Positions 9,342 through 18,036 of a stretch of DNA of 64,000 nt are shown piece after piece. Positions within the stretch are counted from its first letter, which is position 1, and the number at the start of each line of letters is the position of its first letter. The DNA comes from Edaphobacter modestus (GTDB taxonomy: Bacteria > Acidobacteriota > Terriglobia > Terriglobales > Acidobacteriaceae), in NCBI RefSeq assembly GCF_004217555.1, contig NZ_SHKW01000001.1, forward strand, positions 310,001 through 374,000, in the 5' to 3' direction. Below the pieces are notes generated by a model. It worked only from the letters and a program-made list of their open reading frames with translations. It was not told the origin of the DNA and did no database searches. The position numbers and the translations under genes were made by a program.

Positions 9342-11677
9342 GAGCCCGTAGCCGCCTTTTGGAAAGTCTCCGCTTCTTGCTTGTAACGGTAGTAAGAGTC
9401 GTAGTATTTAGAAAGACGTTCTCTACCCGGATCGAAGGCATTGAGGATTGTCCCGATGAGCCGGACGCGATCTTTGTCGAAAAAATCACGTGCCTTCGTC
9501 GCTTGTTCGCGCGAAGTCGACCCTGAGCGAATTACAAGAATCGCGCCCTGGGAATAGCAGGCGAAGATTCTTGCATCGGCCATGTGCAACATAGGCGGCG
9601 TATCTATCAGGACGACGTCAAACTCGCGATGAAGCCGATCGATCAACTCAGCGAGACGAGGTGAGTGCAGCAACTGGACGACTTCCTCTGATCCTGATCC
9701 CGAAGGGATCACCGAGAGATTGGGTATCCTTGTGGCCTTGCAGAATGTTCCAATCGTCGCCCGCGCCAGATCGATCTCTCCACGGAGCAGATTCCTTAGG
9801 CCGACATCATTCGGCACGTGGAGAGCGTTGTGCATTCCTGGCTTACGCAGGTCACCATCGAGGATAACCACACGCAAGTTCGATTTGCTGAGCGCTACAC
9901 CTAGATTCGAAGTGACAGTGGTTTTGCCGTCGCCCGCATTAGGGCTTGTGACTACATAGACCCGCGCGCGATTCGACGAATTACCTGTCAGCAGAATTGA
10001 GAAAGTCGTGCTGCGATAAGCCTCAGCTACCACAGAGAAGTGGCTACTCCATCCAGCCATATCCAGAACGTCTGCGTTGCGGACTATTGTCGAAGACCCA
10101 CTTTGAAGAGTGATTATGGAATCACTCCTACTTGCCGGAAACGCCTTGTCCTCGTATCTGCTGGAAGGAATGACTCCGAGTTCATTGAGGTTGAGGTATC
10201 GCTCCACTTCGCCGGGAACTCGAAGAATATCCGAGTTACGGTCCTTATAGAACGCAAAGCCTATTCCAAAAAGTGACCCCAACAATAGGCCTGCCATCGT
10301 GGAAGTTCCCCTTCGGGGCGAGAACGGCATTTTGGGCTTGTGGGCCGCATCCACAAGGCGAACGGTGGATGCCTGCATCGCGGACGCGAAGCCCGCTTCT
10401 TTCGCTCGCTGAAGAAGCGTCTGGTAGAGTTGCTGTTCCGATTCGACTTCCCGCCGTAGTAACGACACCTGAGCCGCTTTGCCGAGATCGGAAGATACGT
10501 TGGCTTCTTGCATGTGATAGGCCGTCATAAGAAGCATTTCGCGATGCCGTGCCGTCTCTAGCTCATTCTTCAAGCGATTCGAGTTGGCATTGCGCGCCGC
10601 TTCCATACCAGCTTCGACCTCACGGATCTCCGAACGAAGGTGAATAACCTTGGGATTCTCTTCAGTCAGCGGAGGGACTAGTTGCGCCACCTTACCTTTA
10701 AGATCGGCAAGCTTTTCCTGGTATCTCCGATATTCAGGGCTATCCATAACGCTAGGCAAAGTAGTCGAAAGGGCCACAGCCGCAATTTCGGACTGCGATT
10801 CTTTTTGTATGCGATCGGCCTGGGCCCTCACCAGTTCCGCTTGGAGTTCGCGAAGCTTGTCCTCGCCGACCGTCGTGCTCTCCTGGCTAAGCACAAGACC
10901 GTTTCCACCCGTTGCCGCCTCCAACTTATGCTGGGATTCCTCAGCCAGTAGTTTGATATCGGCTGCCTGTTGTGCAAGCCACCGGCTGGTCTTTTCAGAC
11001 TCGCTGCTTCGAGTCTCGAGATCTGCCTCTTTGAACTGCGTAGTCAGAGTGTTGCAGAATCGCGCGGCAAACTCCGCATTCCATGAATCACAGGTGATCT
11101 CGACCAGCCGTGTGATCCCAAGGGGCTTGACCGTAACGTGCTTTGCCGTATCTTCAATAAGATCGTCACTTGAAATAGGCTTTCCCACGGAAATCGGAAG
11201 ATGGAGCATACCGATCAGCCGCGAGGCCAGATCGAGTCGCGGCGTCGTCGCGGAGTGTGGCTCGGCCGCAAGTCTCGCCTTCGTACGTTGAAGTAAAGTG
11301 TCGCTCTGAAGCAGCTTGATCTGAGTTTGCACATTGGTCTCGGCGGACGAGCCATTTCCTTCTCCAGTAGGAGCGACTGCACGCATATTCATGAAGTCGC
11401 TGTTCAAGCTTTGAATATCGAGCGATGTTCGTGCACGGTAGTAGGGAAGAGAGGCGAAGGACAACAGAAAGCTGAGCAGAATTCCCGCGATCGCAGAAGC
11501 AAAGATCATCCAACGATGACGGGATAGTATTCGAAGATACTCTGCGAATAAGCTGGTTCTCTGCTCAACTCGATCGTTCGCGGTCCATGACTTCGGAAAC
11601 GTTTCGCCACTCTCATCACGGGCAACGATGCCAACTGGCCGGCGATCAATACCGTTAGTGTTGAAAGTGTTTCCCAT
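9338..11677 (-). CDS. Polysaccharide co-polymerase / BY-type tyrosine autokinase (Wzc-like)
   Basis: A 779-residue protein of the Wzc/ExoP type. A Wzz domain begins with a membrane span near residue 60 (MIFASAIAGILLSFLLSF). It is followed by a long periplasmic coiled coil (about residues 200-430) and a second span near 460 (AGLLLGSLFGIGFAFY). The cytoplasmic kinase has a Walker A variant in SPNAGDGKTTVTSNLGVALS, Walker A' in VVILDGDLRKPG and Walker B in DVVLIDTPP. The C-terminus carries a tyrosine cluster (LSKYYDSYYRYKQ), the autophosphorylated tail. It controls chain length and export together with the Wza-like protein. The gene starts 39 bp after the export gene and is coupled to the flippase by ATGA. 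Confidence 0.92.
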   Translation of the reverse strand: MGNTFNTNGIDRRPVGIVARDESGETFPKSWTANDRVEQRTSLFAEYLRILSRHRWMIFASAIAGILLSFLLSFASLPYYRARTSLDIQSLNSDFMNMRAVAPTGEGNGSSAETNVQTQIKLLQSDTLLQRTKARLAAEPHSATTPRLDLASRLIGMLHLPISVGKPISSDDLIEDTAKHVTVKPLGITRLVEITCDSWNAEFAARFCNTLTTQFKEADLETRSSESEKTSRWLAQQAADIKLLAEESQHKLEAATGGNGLVLSQESTTVGEDKLRELQAELVRAQADRIQKESQSEIAAVALSTTLPSVMDSPEYRRYQEKLADLKGKVAQLVPPLTEENPKVIHLRSEIREVEAGMEAARNANSNRLKNELETARHREMLLMTAYHMQEANVSSDLGKAAQVSLLRREVESEQQLYQTLLQRAKEAGFASAMQASTVRLVDAAHKPKMPFSPRRGTSTMAGLLLGSLFGIGFAFYKDRNSDILRVPGEVERYLNLNELGVIPSSRYEDKAFPASRSDSIITLQSGSSTIVRNADVLDMAGWSSHFSVVAEAYRSTTFSILLTGNSSNRARVYVVTSPNAGDGKTTVTSNLGVALSKSNLRVVILDGDLRKPGMHNALHVPNDVGLRNLLRGEIDLARATIGTFCKATRIPNLSVIPSGSGSEEVVQLLHSPRLAELIDRLHREFDVVLIDTPPMLHMADARIFACYSQGAILVIRSGSTSREQATKARDFFDKDRVRLIGTILNAFDPGRERLSKYYDSYYRYKQEAETFQKAATGS

Positions 11678-11716
11678 ATTGTTCCCTCTTCTCTTTTATT
11701 TTGTCCCGTGATACTC

Positions 11717-12688
11717 CTAAAACCTATAGATCGCGGCACCGAGGGCGACCTGCATAATGTCCATTGCGCGATGAGAGGCCGACTTCAACCCACTGTTAGG
11801 GACAAAAAGAATGTCATTGCCAAACAGGGGCTCATCGGGTGCCTTTCCTGCCAGGATCGCCTTGATATTCACTGGAATCTCACGCGGATTTCCATCACCG
11901 CCTGGTGCTGGGCGAATAATTTTGGAATTGCTCGAAGCTGAATCACGATCCAAGCCTTCGGCCAGAGAGAGGGCTTGCAACAGTGTGATGCTGGTATGAG
12001 ACGAGAGTTGAAACCCTCCCGCCTTCTTCACGTTGCCCACGACGTAGACCACCTCGGCTTTGGGGATCGAGACAATGTCACCCGGAGAAACCAGGATGTT
12101 TTCGGAAGGAGTTTTGGATGCCATCAAATCCTCGAGTGACAAACTGGCTGTGCTTATACCAGTCGCTGGATCGACCACAGCATGTGGAAGCGGTAAGGTT
12201 CCCCACTTCTTTTCGCGGGTAACGATCACTCTGGAACCGGCATCCGGCTTTGTTCCGCCCGCTAGCGAGATCACGTCAATGAGGCGTTTGGGACCCTGTA
12301 GTTGATGGATTCCTGGCGCATTGACTGAACCCACAATCGATACCGGCCTGCTGGAATATTCCGTAAGGCTGATTGAGATCTGTGGTGAATCGATGTACTT
12401 GCTTAGCTTCGACACCAATTTCGTCTTCAACTGTTCGATCGTGAGCCCCGTCGCCTCAACAGGCCCGGCGAGGGGCAGATCGATATAGCCGGAGGGGTCG
12501 ATCCGGAAGGACTTCGCAGATAACTCCTCTAGATCTTGGACATTGATAACAAATTGATCGCCATCTCCAAGGACATATTCATTCACCACAACTCGTCGCG
12601 GAATTAGCGCGACCTGTCCACATGAGTAAAGCGACACTGTGAGCGTCGAAAGACACAACAGGCGTCGAATTGATTTTTGACAATTCAT
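11717..12688 (-). CDS. Polysaccharide export protein (Wza-like, SLBB domains)
   Basis: A 323-residue secreted or outer-membrane protein. A short signal peptide ends at SLYSCG, a possible but imperfect lipobox. The Poly_export domain follows (VLGDGDQFVINVQDLEELSAK... SGYIDLPLAGPVEATGLT, about residues 38-110). Then come two SLBB-type segments (VSIVGSVNAPGIHQLQGPKR and VVYVVGNVKKAGGFQLSSH). Wza-like proteins form the outer-membrane export channel for the polymer and partner the Wzc-like kinase encoded next. This is the promoter-proximal gene of the operon. It is shorter than Wza of E. coli, so it may need a separate outer-membrane partner. Confidence 0.9.
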   Translation of the reverse strand: MNCQKSIRRLLCLSTLTVSLYSCGQVALIPRRVVVNEYVLGDGDQFVINVQDLEELSAKSFRIDPSGYIDLPLAGPVEATGLTIEQLKTKLVSKLSKYIDSPQISISLTEYSSRPVSIVGSVNAPGIHQLQGPKRLIDVISLAGGTKPDAGSRVIVTREKKWGTLPLPHAVVDPATGISTASLSLEDLMASKTPSENILVSPGDIVSIPKAEVVYVVGNVKKAGGFQLSSHTSITLLQALSLAEGLDRDSASSNSKIIRPAPGGDGNPREIPVNIKAILAGKAPDEPLFGNDILFVPNSGLKSASHRAMDIMQVALGAAIYRF

Positions 12689-12848
12689 TCGGTAAGTGAG
12701 ATACGAAGTTGAAATATCGTCAGTTACGTGAGGTGGCTAAAGAAGCTGAATTGAATTTGTCTGTATCGAGTTTGGGATAGTAGCTCGTCTTACAAGTTAG
12801 GAATATCCCTCGAAAAAACAGGAAATTGTCTTTTAAATTGAAGAGTCT

Positions 12849-12868
12849 CGTGCACATACATGTGCACG
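12849..12868. promoter_or_regulatory. Perfect 9+2+9 palindrome overlapping the -12 box
   Basis: CGTGCACATACATGTGCACG consists of two perfect 9-bp inverted arms around AC. It overlaps the -12 element of the sigma-54 promoter and the predicted start of transcription of the exopolysaccharide operon. There is no T run, so a terminator is unlikely; the location suggests a repressor operator. The binding protein is unknown. Confidence 0.5.
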
Positions 12869-12879
12869 TTCCGTGCCAA
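12863..12879 (-). promoter_or_regulatory. Sigma-54 (-24/-12) promoter of the exopolysaccharide operon
   Basis: On the minus strand the sequence TTGGCACGGAACGTGCA matches the RpoN consensus YTGGCACGrNNNTTGCW at all but one constrained position, with exactly ten bases between the invariant GG (-24) and GC (-12). The predicted start of transcription is near 12852, giving a 5' leader of about 165 nt before the wza-like gene. The orientation matches the operon. Sigma-54 control would imply a bacterial enhancer-binding protein acting from upstream sites in 12.9-13.3 kb. Confidence 0.7.
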
Positions 12880-13489
12880 ACCGAGCGACTCTCGAAACTA
12901 GAACGCGGTCGGCAACCAGAATAAAATTTGTTGCGTTGGCAATGACGTTTGGACGGAAGACACGAGATAGGAAATCTGCCCTCACAAAATTAGCGTCAGT
13001 TATCGCTCGCGATGCAAGCCGACGGGTAGCGCATTGAATTTGAAGGTCATTCGTGACGTTCGCTTAGCTTGGCTGCAATTGGAAGTCGGTTGGAGAAGTG
13101 TTGTTTCGCCGCTAAAACTTGCTCGTCTTCTCGAGAACATAAGTCGTCAAAATCTATCCCAGCAGGTAAACGATGAGATAGATTGGGATCGCACTGTACC
13201 TCCAATGTAAGAGAAAGATCAATGATCACAATTTGACATTGTTGCAGGTCTTTTCACATCTTTTGGAAAAGAAATACATCTTTCGCCTAAATACAATGCA
13301 GATTGTTTCACTACCCGTTTGGCGGTAGGTATTGATGGTTGGAAATAACTACGCGGGGGATCAGTTCTGCACTACAGCTGATGTAGCGACAAATAGACTT
13401 GGTAGCGCGGTCGTCAGGTAACTAAGCCTGTCGCTTCGGGACAACGTTCAATTCGAAAGATCCCTTCAGGGGGCGAAGATGTTATCGCT
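12880..13489. other. Non-coding upstream region of the exopolysaccharide operon
   Basis: About 600 bp without a convincing gene. A 60-codon open frame on the minus strand (13047-13229) has no recognisable motif and no good ribosome-binding site. The stretch lies directly upstream of the sigma-54 site, where enhancer-binding-protein sites would be expected, but I could not identify a clear repeated motif. It is AT-richer than the flanking genes, particularly at 13.2-13.35 kb. Confidence 0.5.
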
Positions 13490-15020
13490 CGCCTCATCGA
13501 AATTCGCGGACGGCTTCTGGCCATTGAGGACGAGGAAAAGCCAGTCCGCGAGATTGTCGGCGGCCGCAACGGGAAGGGCACCCGCCAAACCCACGCTCGC
13601 GGTGCACGGGATGGCGCGCAGGCGAGTCACGATGTCGTCAAGGAGATGAATTTGCCGCGAAATCGCTGCCTGCTGCGGCCGAGAAGGCCTGCCCCGACTA
13701 AAATGACAAGTGTTGTGGCAATTTCGCCGATGACCAAGAGGCTGCGCAAACGCTGACTGGCGCTTGAACCTGTGTGACTGCGGGATCCGGCGCTAAGGGC
13801 ATACTACAGATCGCTCCTGACGGCGCGCCAGGCAGCGAAGGGCCCGAGCGCAATGGCAATCGTCACCGTTGCGGCCAGAGCGAATAGGAGAACCGCGGGG
13901 TTGAGGGCGATTCCCTCCTGACGTGGTAGGTTTGCGGAAGAATGACGGGAAGGATCCTGAGGCCACCGGCGGCAATCAAGATGCCCAGCATCCTTGCCGC
14001 GAGCGAAAGCGCAAATGACTCGACGAGGAACTGCTGGATCAGACGACCGTGACCGGCACCGAGGGCCGCACGAATTGCCAGTTCTCTCTGGCGAGCGGAG
14101 GTACGCGCCACGAGCAATCCAGCGACATTGGCGCAGCAACCATGAGCAGGAGACCGACGGCTCCCAAGAGGGTGAGGAGAGCAGTCCGCACATCGCCCAC
14201 GATGGCGTCGGCGAGAGGTACGACGGCAGCGTCGCTGAGGTCCACTTGGATGCCGTACTGATGCCGGATGCGGCGAGCGATTGAGCTCAGATTCGCGCGC
14301 GCCTCGGCGACGGTGACACCCTCTCGAACACGGCCGAGAGCTCGCCAGTTGTGAGCCGTACGAGATAGCGCTGCCAATAACTGTAGCTGACGATGACGGC
14401 CGACGCGCCATGCGGGCGCTGTTCGCCCGCTGCAAAAAGGCGGCCGCGCGACGGTTGGATACCGAGGGTTGGGAAGAAACCGCTGGAAACGGCTGCGACG
14501 TTCACACGTGCCGGCTCGCTGCCGCCGGAAACAGAGGCTGCCGCGTAGTCATGGGCGGCCACGTTCGCGAACGTGTTGTTCTGTGAGAGGAAATATTCAA
14601 ATTGGATTCGGCCAAGTTTGTAAGGTGTCCATTGGGCATCTGTTCCCAGACGCGCACGATCTGCTTGGGATTCGGATAGGGGAGAGGACGGAACAGCACC
14701 GCATCGGCCACAGAGAAGATGGAAGCGGACGCGCCGATGCCGAGAGCGAGCACGAGGATGGTGACGGCGGCGAAGCCTGGATTCTTGACGATCTGGCGAA
14801 TCGCGAATTGATGTCGCGCAGGAGATTTTCGAACCACAGAGTGCGGTCTCTCAGGTGGAAGCGCTCCTTTATCGCGGGCACATTGCCGAACGCAACTCTC
14901 GCTTTCCGGTGCGCCTCCTCTTCGCTCAGGCCCTCGCTCCTGAGCTCATCGGCTTCGAGTTCCAGATGTGCTCTGATCTCTTCGGCAAAATCATCTGTGT
15001 TCCGCTTGCGTCTGAACATG
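13490..15020 (-). pseudogene. Decayed ADOP-type ABC transporter permease (MacB/FtsX family)
   Basis: Read on the minus strand, consecutive frames give the ordered parts of an acidobacterial ADOP permease. The N-terminal segment is MFRRKRNTDDFAEEIRAHLE... (ATG 15020). Then follow FAIRQIVKNPGFAAVTILVL and the first FtsX span, a periplasmic domain (SSGFFPTLGIQPSRGRLFAA), GLLVARTSARQRELAIRAAL, and LRSLLVIGEIATTLVILVG near 13.7 kb. The last recognisable piece is TRLRAIPCTASVGLAGALPV near 13.6 kb. At least five frame changes and a stop after AWRAVRSDL break the reading frame, and the second FtsX domain is missing. The family normally has about 800 residues. It follows a PadR gene, as is usual for ADOP loci, and that gene is also broken. 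Confidence 0.85.
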
Positions 15021-15375
15021 CCTATGCCTCGTCGCCGCTCGGTCCTGTGCTTCGGCACTGTGCTTCGGCCCAGAATCAATCCCATCGCCCTCGTCAGCCT
15101 CTGCCACTCGTCCGTCTTCTCTACAAGTTGCTCGTGGCCTTTCGGCGTCAACGAATAGAACCCGAGCTTTGCGGTTGTTCTCACTCACGCCCCATTTTGC
15201 GCTGATCCACTTCTTATCTTCGAGCCTCTGTAGGGCCAGATATAGCCATGGTCAACGAAGAAGACCTCTTCCGACTGGCGTTGACTCAGGCGCGCCACGC
15301 CCTGGCCATGGCACGCTCCCCAGCACAAGGGTTTTCAGAATGAGCAAGTCGAGGGTCTCCTTGTAACAAGGCAAA
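15003..15375 (-). pseudogene. Decayed PadR-family transcriptional regulator
   Basis: Minus-strand fragments in three frames line up with a PadR winged helix: TLDLLILKTLVLG, then LYLALQRLEDKKWISAKWG, then FYSLTPKGHEQLVEKTDEWQ and LTRAMGLIL. Frameshifts separate them (near SEEVFFVDHG and after NNRKAR), so no full-length product is possible. PadR regulators of this type are usually encoded directly before an ADOP permease and repress it; here the permease start at 15020 overlaps the PadR tail. Confidence 0.8.
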
Positions 15376-15704
15376 TGCGGTCATCGGTGCACTTTTGGGT
15401 AGTCATCCGACCCAAGTGCCACACTACCTGTGTCGGATGTCACCTGAGTCACGGTCGTCCATGCGCAGGGACCCGATCCCGCAGGCCAGTGTCTTTAGGA
15501 CTTAGGACAATGAGTTCTCAATTCGCGAGAACAGGCCAATGCATTCATCCAGCCGACCTGGCGCCGATTTTGCCGAGTTCCGGGCGGCTTGTGGGCATTC
15601 AGGAAATAACGGCCAAGAGAGTGGACTGCGGTGGTGAAGTGCGGCTTTGACGTTTAGTCTCCATCGCGCCGAGCCTGGCGACCGTAGAAAGGCTGCTACT
15701 GGCC
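15376..15704. other. Spacer between the PadR remnant and the group II intron
   Basis: About 330 bp forming the 3' exon side of the group II intron. Short frames are present on both strands but none has a recognisable motif or ribosome-binding site. No feature assigned. Confidence 0.4.
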
Positions 15705-15744
15705 TATCGCGGTAGGGATGCGCATTGCTGCGCACCCCCCGCAC

Positions 15745-15778
15745 AGATCCCGGCGAGCGTGATTCACGCACCGGGCTC
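15745..15778 (-). ncRNA. Group II intron domain V
   Basis: The minus strand reads GAGCCCGG ... GCGTGAATCACGC ... CCGGGATC. This gives a two-part stem with a small apical loop and the AGC-type triad at its base, the form expected of catalytic domain V. It overlaps the last codons of the reverse transcriptase, and a domain VI-like hairpin follows down to 15705. Confidence 0.7.
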
Positions 15779-16920
15779 CCACCTCAGGTGTTTGACGGCG
15801 AAACGAACGCTGGGCCACGGATGAAGGATGCGCGGTAACGGTAAGAACTCTGCCACGAGTGTCGCCATCCGATTCCAAGTTGTGCGATCCCGCTGACTTC
15901 GCTGCACGAGTGAGCGTCGCCAGAGATGGACTACATAGTGCCGGAAGGTCCCGAGGCATCTGCTATTGGTGGGCACCGCGTGATACTCGAAGTACCCGCG
16001 GACTACCTGCCCGAGCCACTTACCCTGGAGCGGGATAGATTCGTGCATGCGTCGCCTCAGTTCCTCTTTGATCGCTCGCAACCTTGCCCGCATCCTGTCC
16101 CGGCGTGTCTGCCGCTTAAGCTGGTAGACGCCCCGGCGTGACCGGCTGCAGATGTGAGTGAACCCAAGGAAGTTGAACGTCTCCGGCTTTCCCATCCCGC
16201 GGCTCTCTCGATCTCTGGCCGCGAAGCGACCGAACTCGATCAGCCGGGTCTTCTCCGGATGCAACGACAGCGCGAACTTCTCCAGCCGCTGGCGCATGTC
16301 CCCCATGAATCGCTTCGCTTCTCGTTCGTGCTGGAAGCCCATGACGATGTCATCGGCGTACCGCACAACGATGACCTGACCCTTGGCATGGTACTTACGC
16401 CATTGATCGGCACACAGGTCGAACGCATAGTGAAGATAGATGTTGGCCAGCAGGGGCGAGATGACCGCTCCTTGCGGAGTGCCCGCCCTCGGTTGGTGCA
16501 AGGTTTCCATCTTCCATGACCGCACGCCTTCAGCCACTTGCGAATCAGACGGAGGATGCGCCCGTCGCCGACCCGGTGTTCGACGAACCGAATCAGCCAC
16601 TCATGACTGACGGCGTCGAAGAATCCGGCGATGTCGGCGTCCACGATCCAGTTCACCTTCGTCGAAGTGATCCCGACTGCCAACGCGTCCAGTGCATCAT
16701 GCTGTCCGCGTCCGGGTCGGAATCCGTACGAAAATCCCAGGAAGTCTGCTTCGTAGATTGCGTTGAGTACTTGCGCTACGGCGCGTTGAACGATCTTATC
16801 CTCCAGTGCGGCGATCCCCAGCGGGCGTTGCCGCCCATCGGGTTTCGGAATGTATCGCCGCCGTGAAGGAAGCGCCCGGTACGTGCCTCGATGCGCCTGC
16901 TCGTGCAATCTCGTCAGGTT
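15764..16920 (-). pseudogene. ltrA: Group II intron reverse transcriptase/maturase, truncated and frameshifted
   Basis: Two overlapping minus-strand frames together give an LtrA-type protein. The upstream frame reads YIPKPDGRQRPLGIAALEDK, then IVQRAVAQVLNAIYEADFLG and VDADIAGFFDAVSHEWLIRF. The downstream frame resumes with TPQGAVISPLLANIYLHYAF, the catalytic VRYADDIVMGF (YADD), and the thumb and maturase part ending in LRWEPGA. The frame changes near 16.5 kb, around WLKACG. The N-terminal 60-80 residues (RT0 and fingers) are missing. The active-site YADD is intact but a functional protein cannot be made in one frame. Confidence 0.85.
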
Positions 16921-17111
16921 CTATGGCTGGCCTACAGACTCCCCTGTCAACGCTTCGCCCTGCATCTCGCGATGCACAACGCATGACTCGGGGCCAGTGT
17001 GGTTTGCTATTCCTTCACTGCACAGGACTCTCACCTGCTACTCCTTGCCGATCTCCCGGCGCACTAGCGTACATAAATTTCCGTTTCGTGAGGTGTCCCC
17101 CTGTCGCTCTA

Positions 17112-17131
17112 GAGGCTGTTAATGACTTCAG
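17112..17131. repeat. IS5-family terminal inverted repeat, left
   Basis: GAGGCTGTTAATGACTTCAG; pairs with the repeat at 17976-17995 with four mismatches. The TA immediately outside is shared with the other end. Confidence 0.75.
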
Positions 17132-17920
17132 TTGAGTATTTTGAAGATTCTGCTGAGCATGAGGCAGGCGAAGGCGAAGTAGTGGAAGGCGGCGAGGGTT
17201 TGGGAGAGGCGTTCGTAGTCTCTAGCCAGGCGGCGGAATCGCGGGGCCCAGGCGAAGCTTCTCTCGACGACCCATCGGCGGGGCAGCAGGACGAAGCCCC
17301 GTTTGGCCTCCGTGTGCTTGACCACCTCCAGTTGAATGCCGTGCCGGGCGGCCGCGCTGTCCGCGGTTTCTCCGGTGTAGCCCTGGTCGACGTAGGCAAG
17401 TTCCACGTGGTCTCCGGTGATCTGCTGCACCGCTTCGGCGAGCTTGTCCACCTGGGCGCGGTCCTGCTCGTTGGCGGCGGTGACATGCGAGGCGAGCAGG
17501 TTGCCCAGGGTGTCCACCGCAGCGTGCACCTTGGCTCCTTTGCGCCATCGTATCCAGCCCGCGCCCCCGACTCCGGCGTGGACTGCAGCGTCCGGCTGTC
17601 CACCACCATCGCCGTGGGCTGCGGCTTGCGCTCGGCAAACTCGCGCAATAGAGAGCGCAGGTCCTCCACCATGATCTCGAAGCATCCGGCACCCATCCAG
17701 CGCCGCGTCTGCTGGTACACCACCGGCCACGGCGGAAGATCGTTCGGCATCATCCGCCAGTGCGCCCCAGTCTTCACCAGCCAGCGCAGAGCGTTGAACA
17801 CCGCCCGCAAACGGTGCGACCGCTGCCGAGCGTCCTCCCGGCACAACGCCAGATAGGGCGCCACGACCACTCCTCATCGCTCACATCGCTCGGATAACCA
17901 ACCTGACCCTTATTCCCCAT
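17128..17920 (-). pseudogene. IS5-family (IS427-like) transposase, frameshifted
   Basis: The protein can be followed through three frames on the minus strand. It starts with MGNKGQVGYPSDVSDEEW (ATG 17920), continues as APYLALCREDARQRSHRLRA and GAHWRMMPNDLPPWPVVYQQ in a second frame, then as KGAKVHAAVDTLGNLLASHV and VDQGYTGETADSAAARHGIQ. The C-terminus is FVLLPRRWVVERSFAWAPRF and LARDYERLSQTLAAFHYFAF in a third frame. The DDE residues lie in the DSRTLQS, VDQGYTG and RWVVERSFAW segments. The second frame change, at GYDGAK/RKGAK, could be the -1 programmed shift known for this group, but the first one near EEWSW cannot, so I call the gene dead. Confidence 0.8.
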
Positions 17921-17975
17921 CCAACTATGCTGCGCGATGACAACAACACAATCACTGCCTTCCTACACATGAGAA

Positions 17976-17995
17976 CTAAAGTTACTAATAGCCTC
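17976..17995. repeat. IS5-family terminal inverted repeat, right
   Basis: Reverse complement reads GAGGCTATTAGTAACTTTAG, matching the left end at 16 of 20 positions; followed by TA at 17996-17997. Confidence 0.75.
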
Positions 17996-18036
17996 TAGGT
18001 CCCACCCTGTTCCGTGGCGACGGGCAATTGTGATGC

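Larger units (their letters stand above)
15705..17064 (-). mobile_element. Internally deleted group II intron
   Basis: The minus strand begins at 17064 with GTGCGCCGGGAGATCGGCAA, a typical bacterial group II 5' end (GUGCG). It ends at 15705 with CCCTACCGCGAT after recognisable domains V and VI. Between them lies a maturase/reverse transcriptase reading frame. The whole is only 1.36 kb, whereas ORF-bearing bacterial introns are usually about 1.9-2.5 kb. The sequence passes within about 150 bp from the 5' end, after a segment that reads GEALTGESVG, straight into the middle of the RT. Most of domains I-III and the RT N-terminus therefore appear deleted. Mobility and self-splicing are unlikely. 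Boundaries are inferred from consensus ends and may be off by a few bases. Confidence 0.75.
17112..17995 (-). mobile_element. IS5-family (IS427-like) insertion sequence, complete ends, dead transposase
   Basis: An 884-bp element bounded by imperfect inverted repeats (GAGGCTGTTAATGACTTCAG at the left; reverse complement of the right GAGGCTATTAGTAACTTTAG, 16 of 20 identical). It is flanked on both sides by TA (17110-17111 and 17996-17997), the short target duplication expected of the IS427 group. The transposase frame runs on the minus strand and is broken. The element separates the group II intron from the truncated GH35-like gene. Confidence 0.8.

Noticed and set aside
10650..11291. Long plus-strand frame of 213 codons
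   Set aside because: Antisense to the Wzc-like kinase gene; serine/leucine-rich shadow translation without motifs.
13047..13229. 60-codon minus-strand frame upstream of the exopolysaccharide operon
   Set aside because: No recognisable motif, weak initiation signals, and it lies in the probable regulatory region.
17065..17109. Possible shared end sequence CCCCCTGTCGCT at 17.1 kb and again near 20.39 kb
   Set aside because: The match is only about 12 bases and no inverted-repeat structure or target duplication could be established for a tni-type transposon end.
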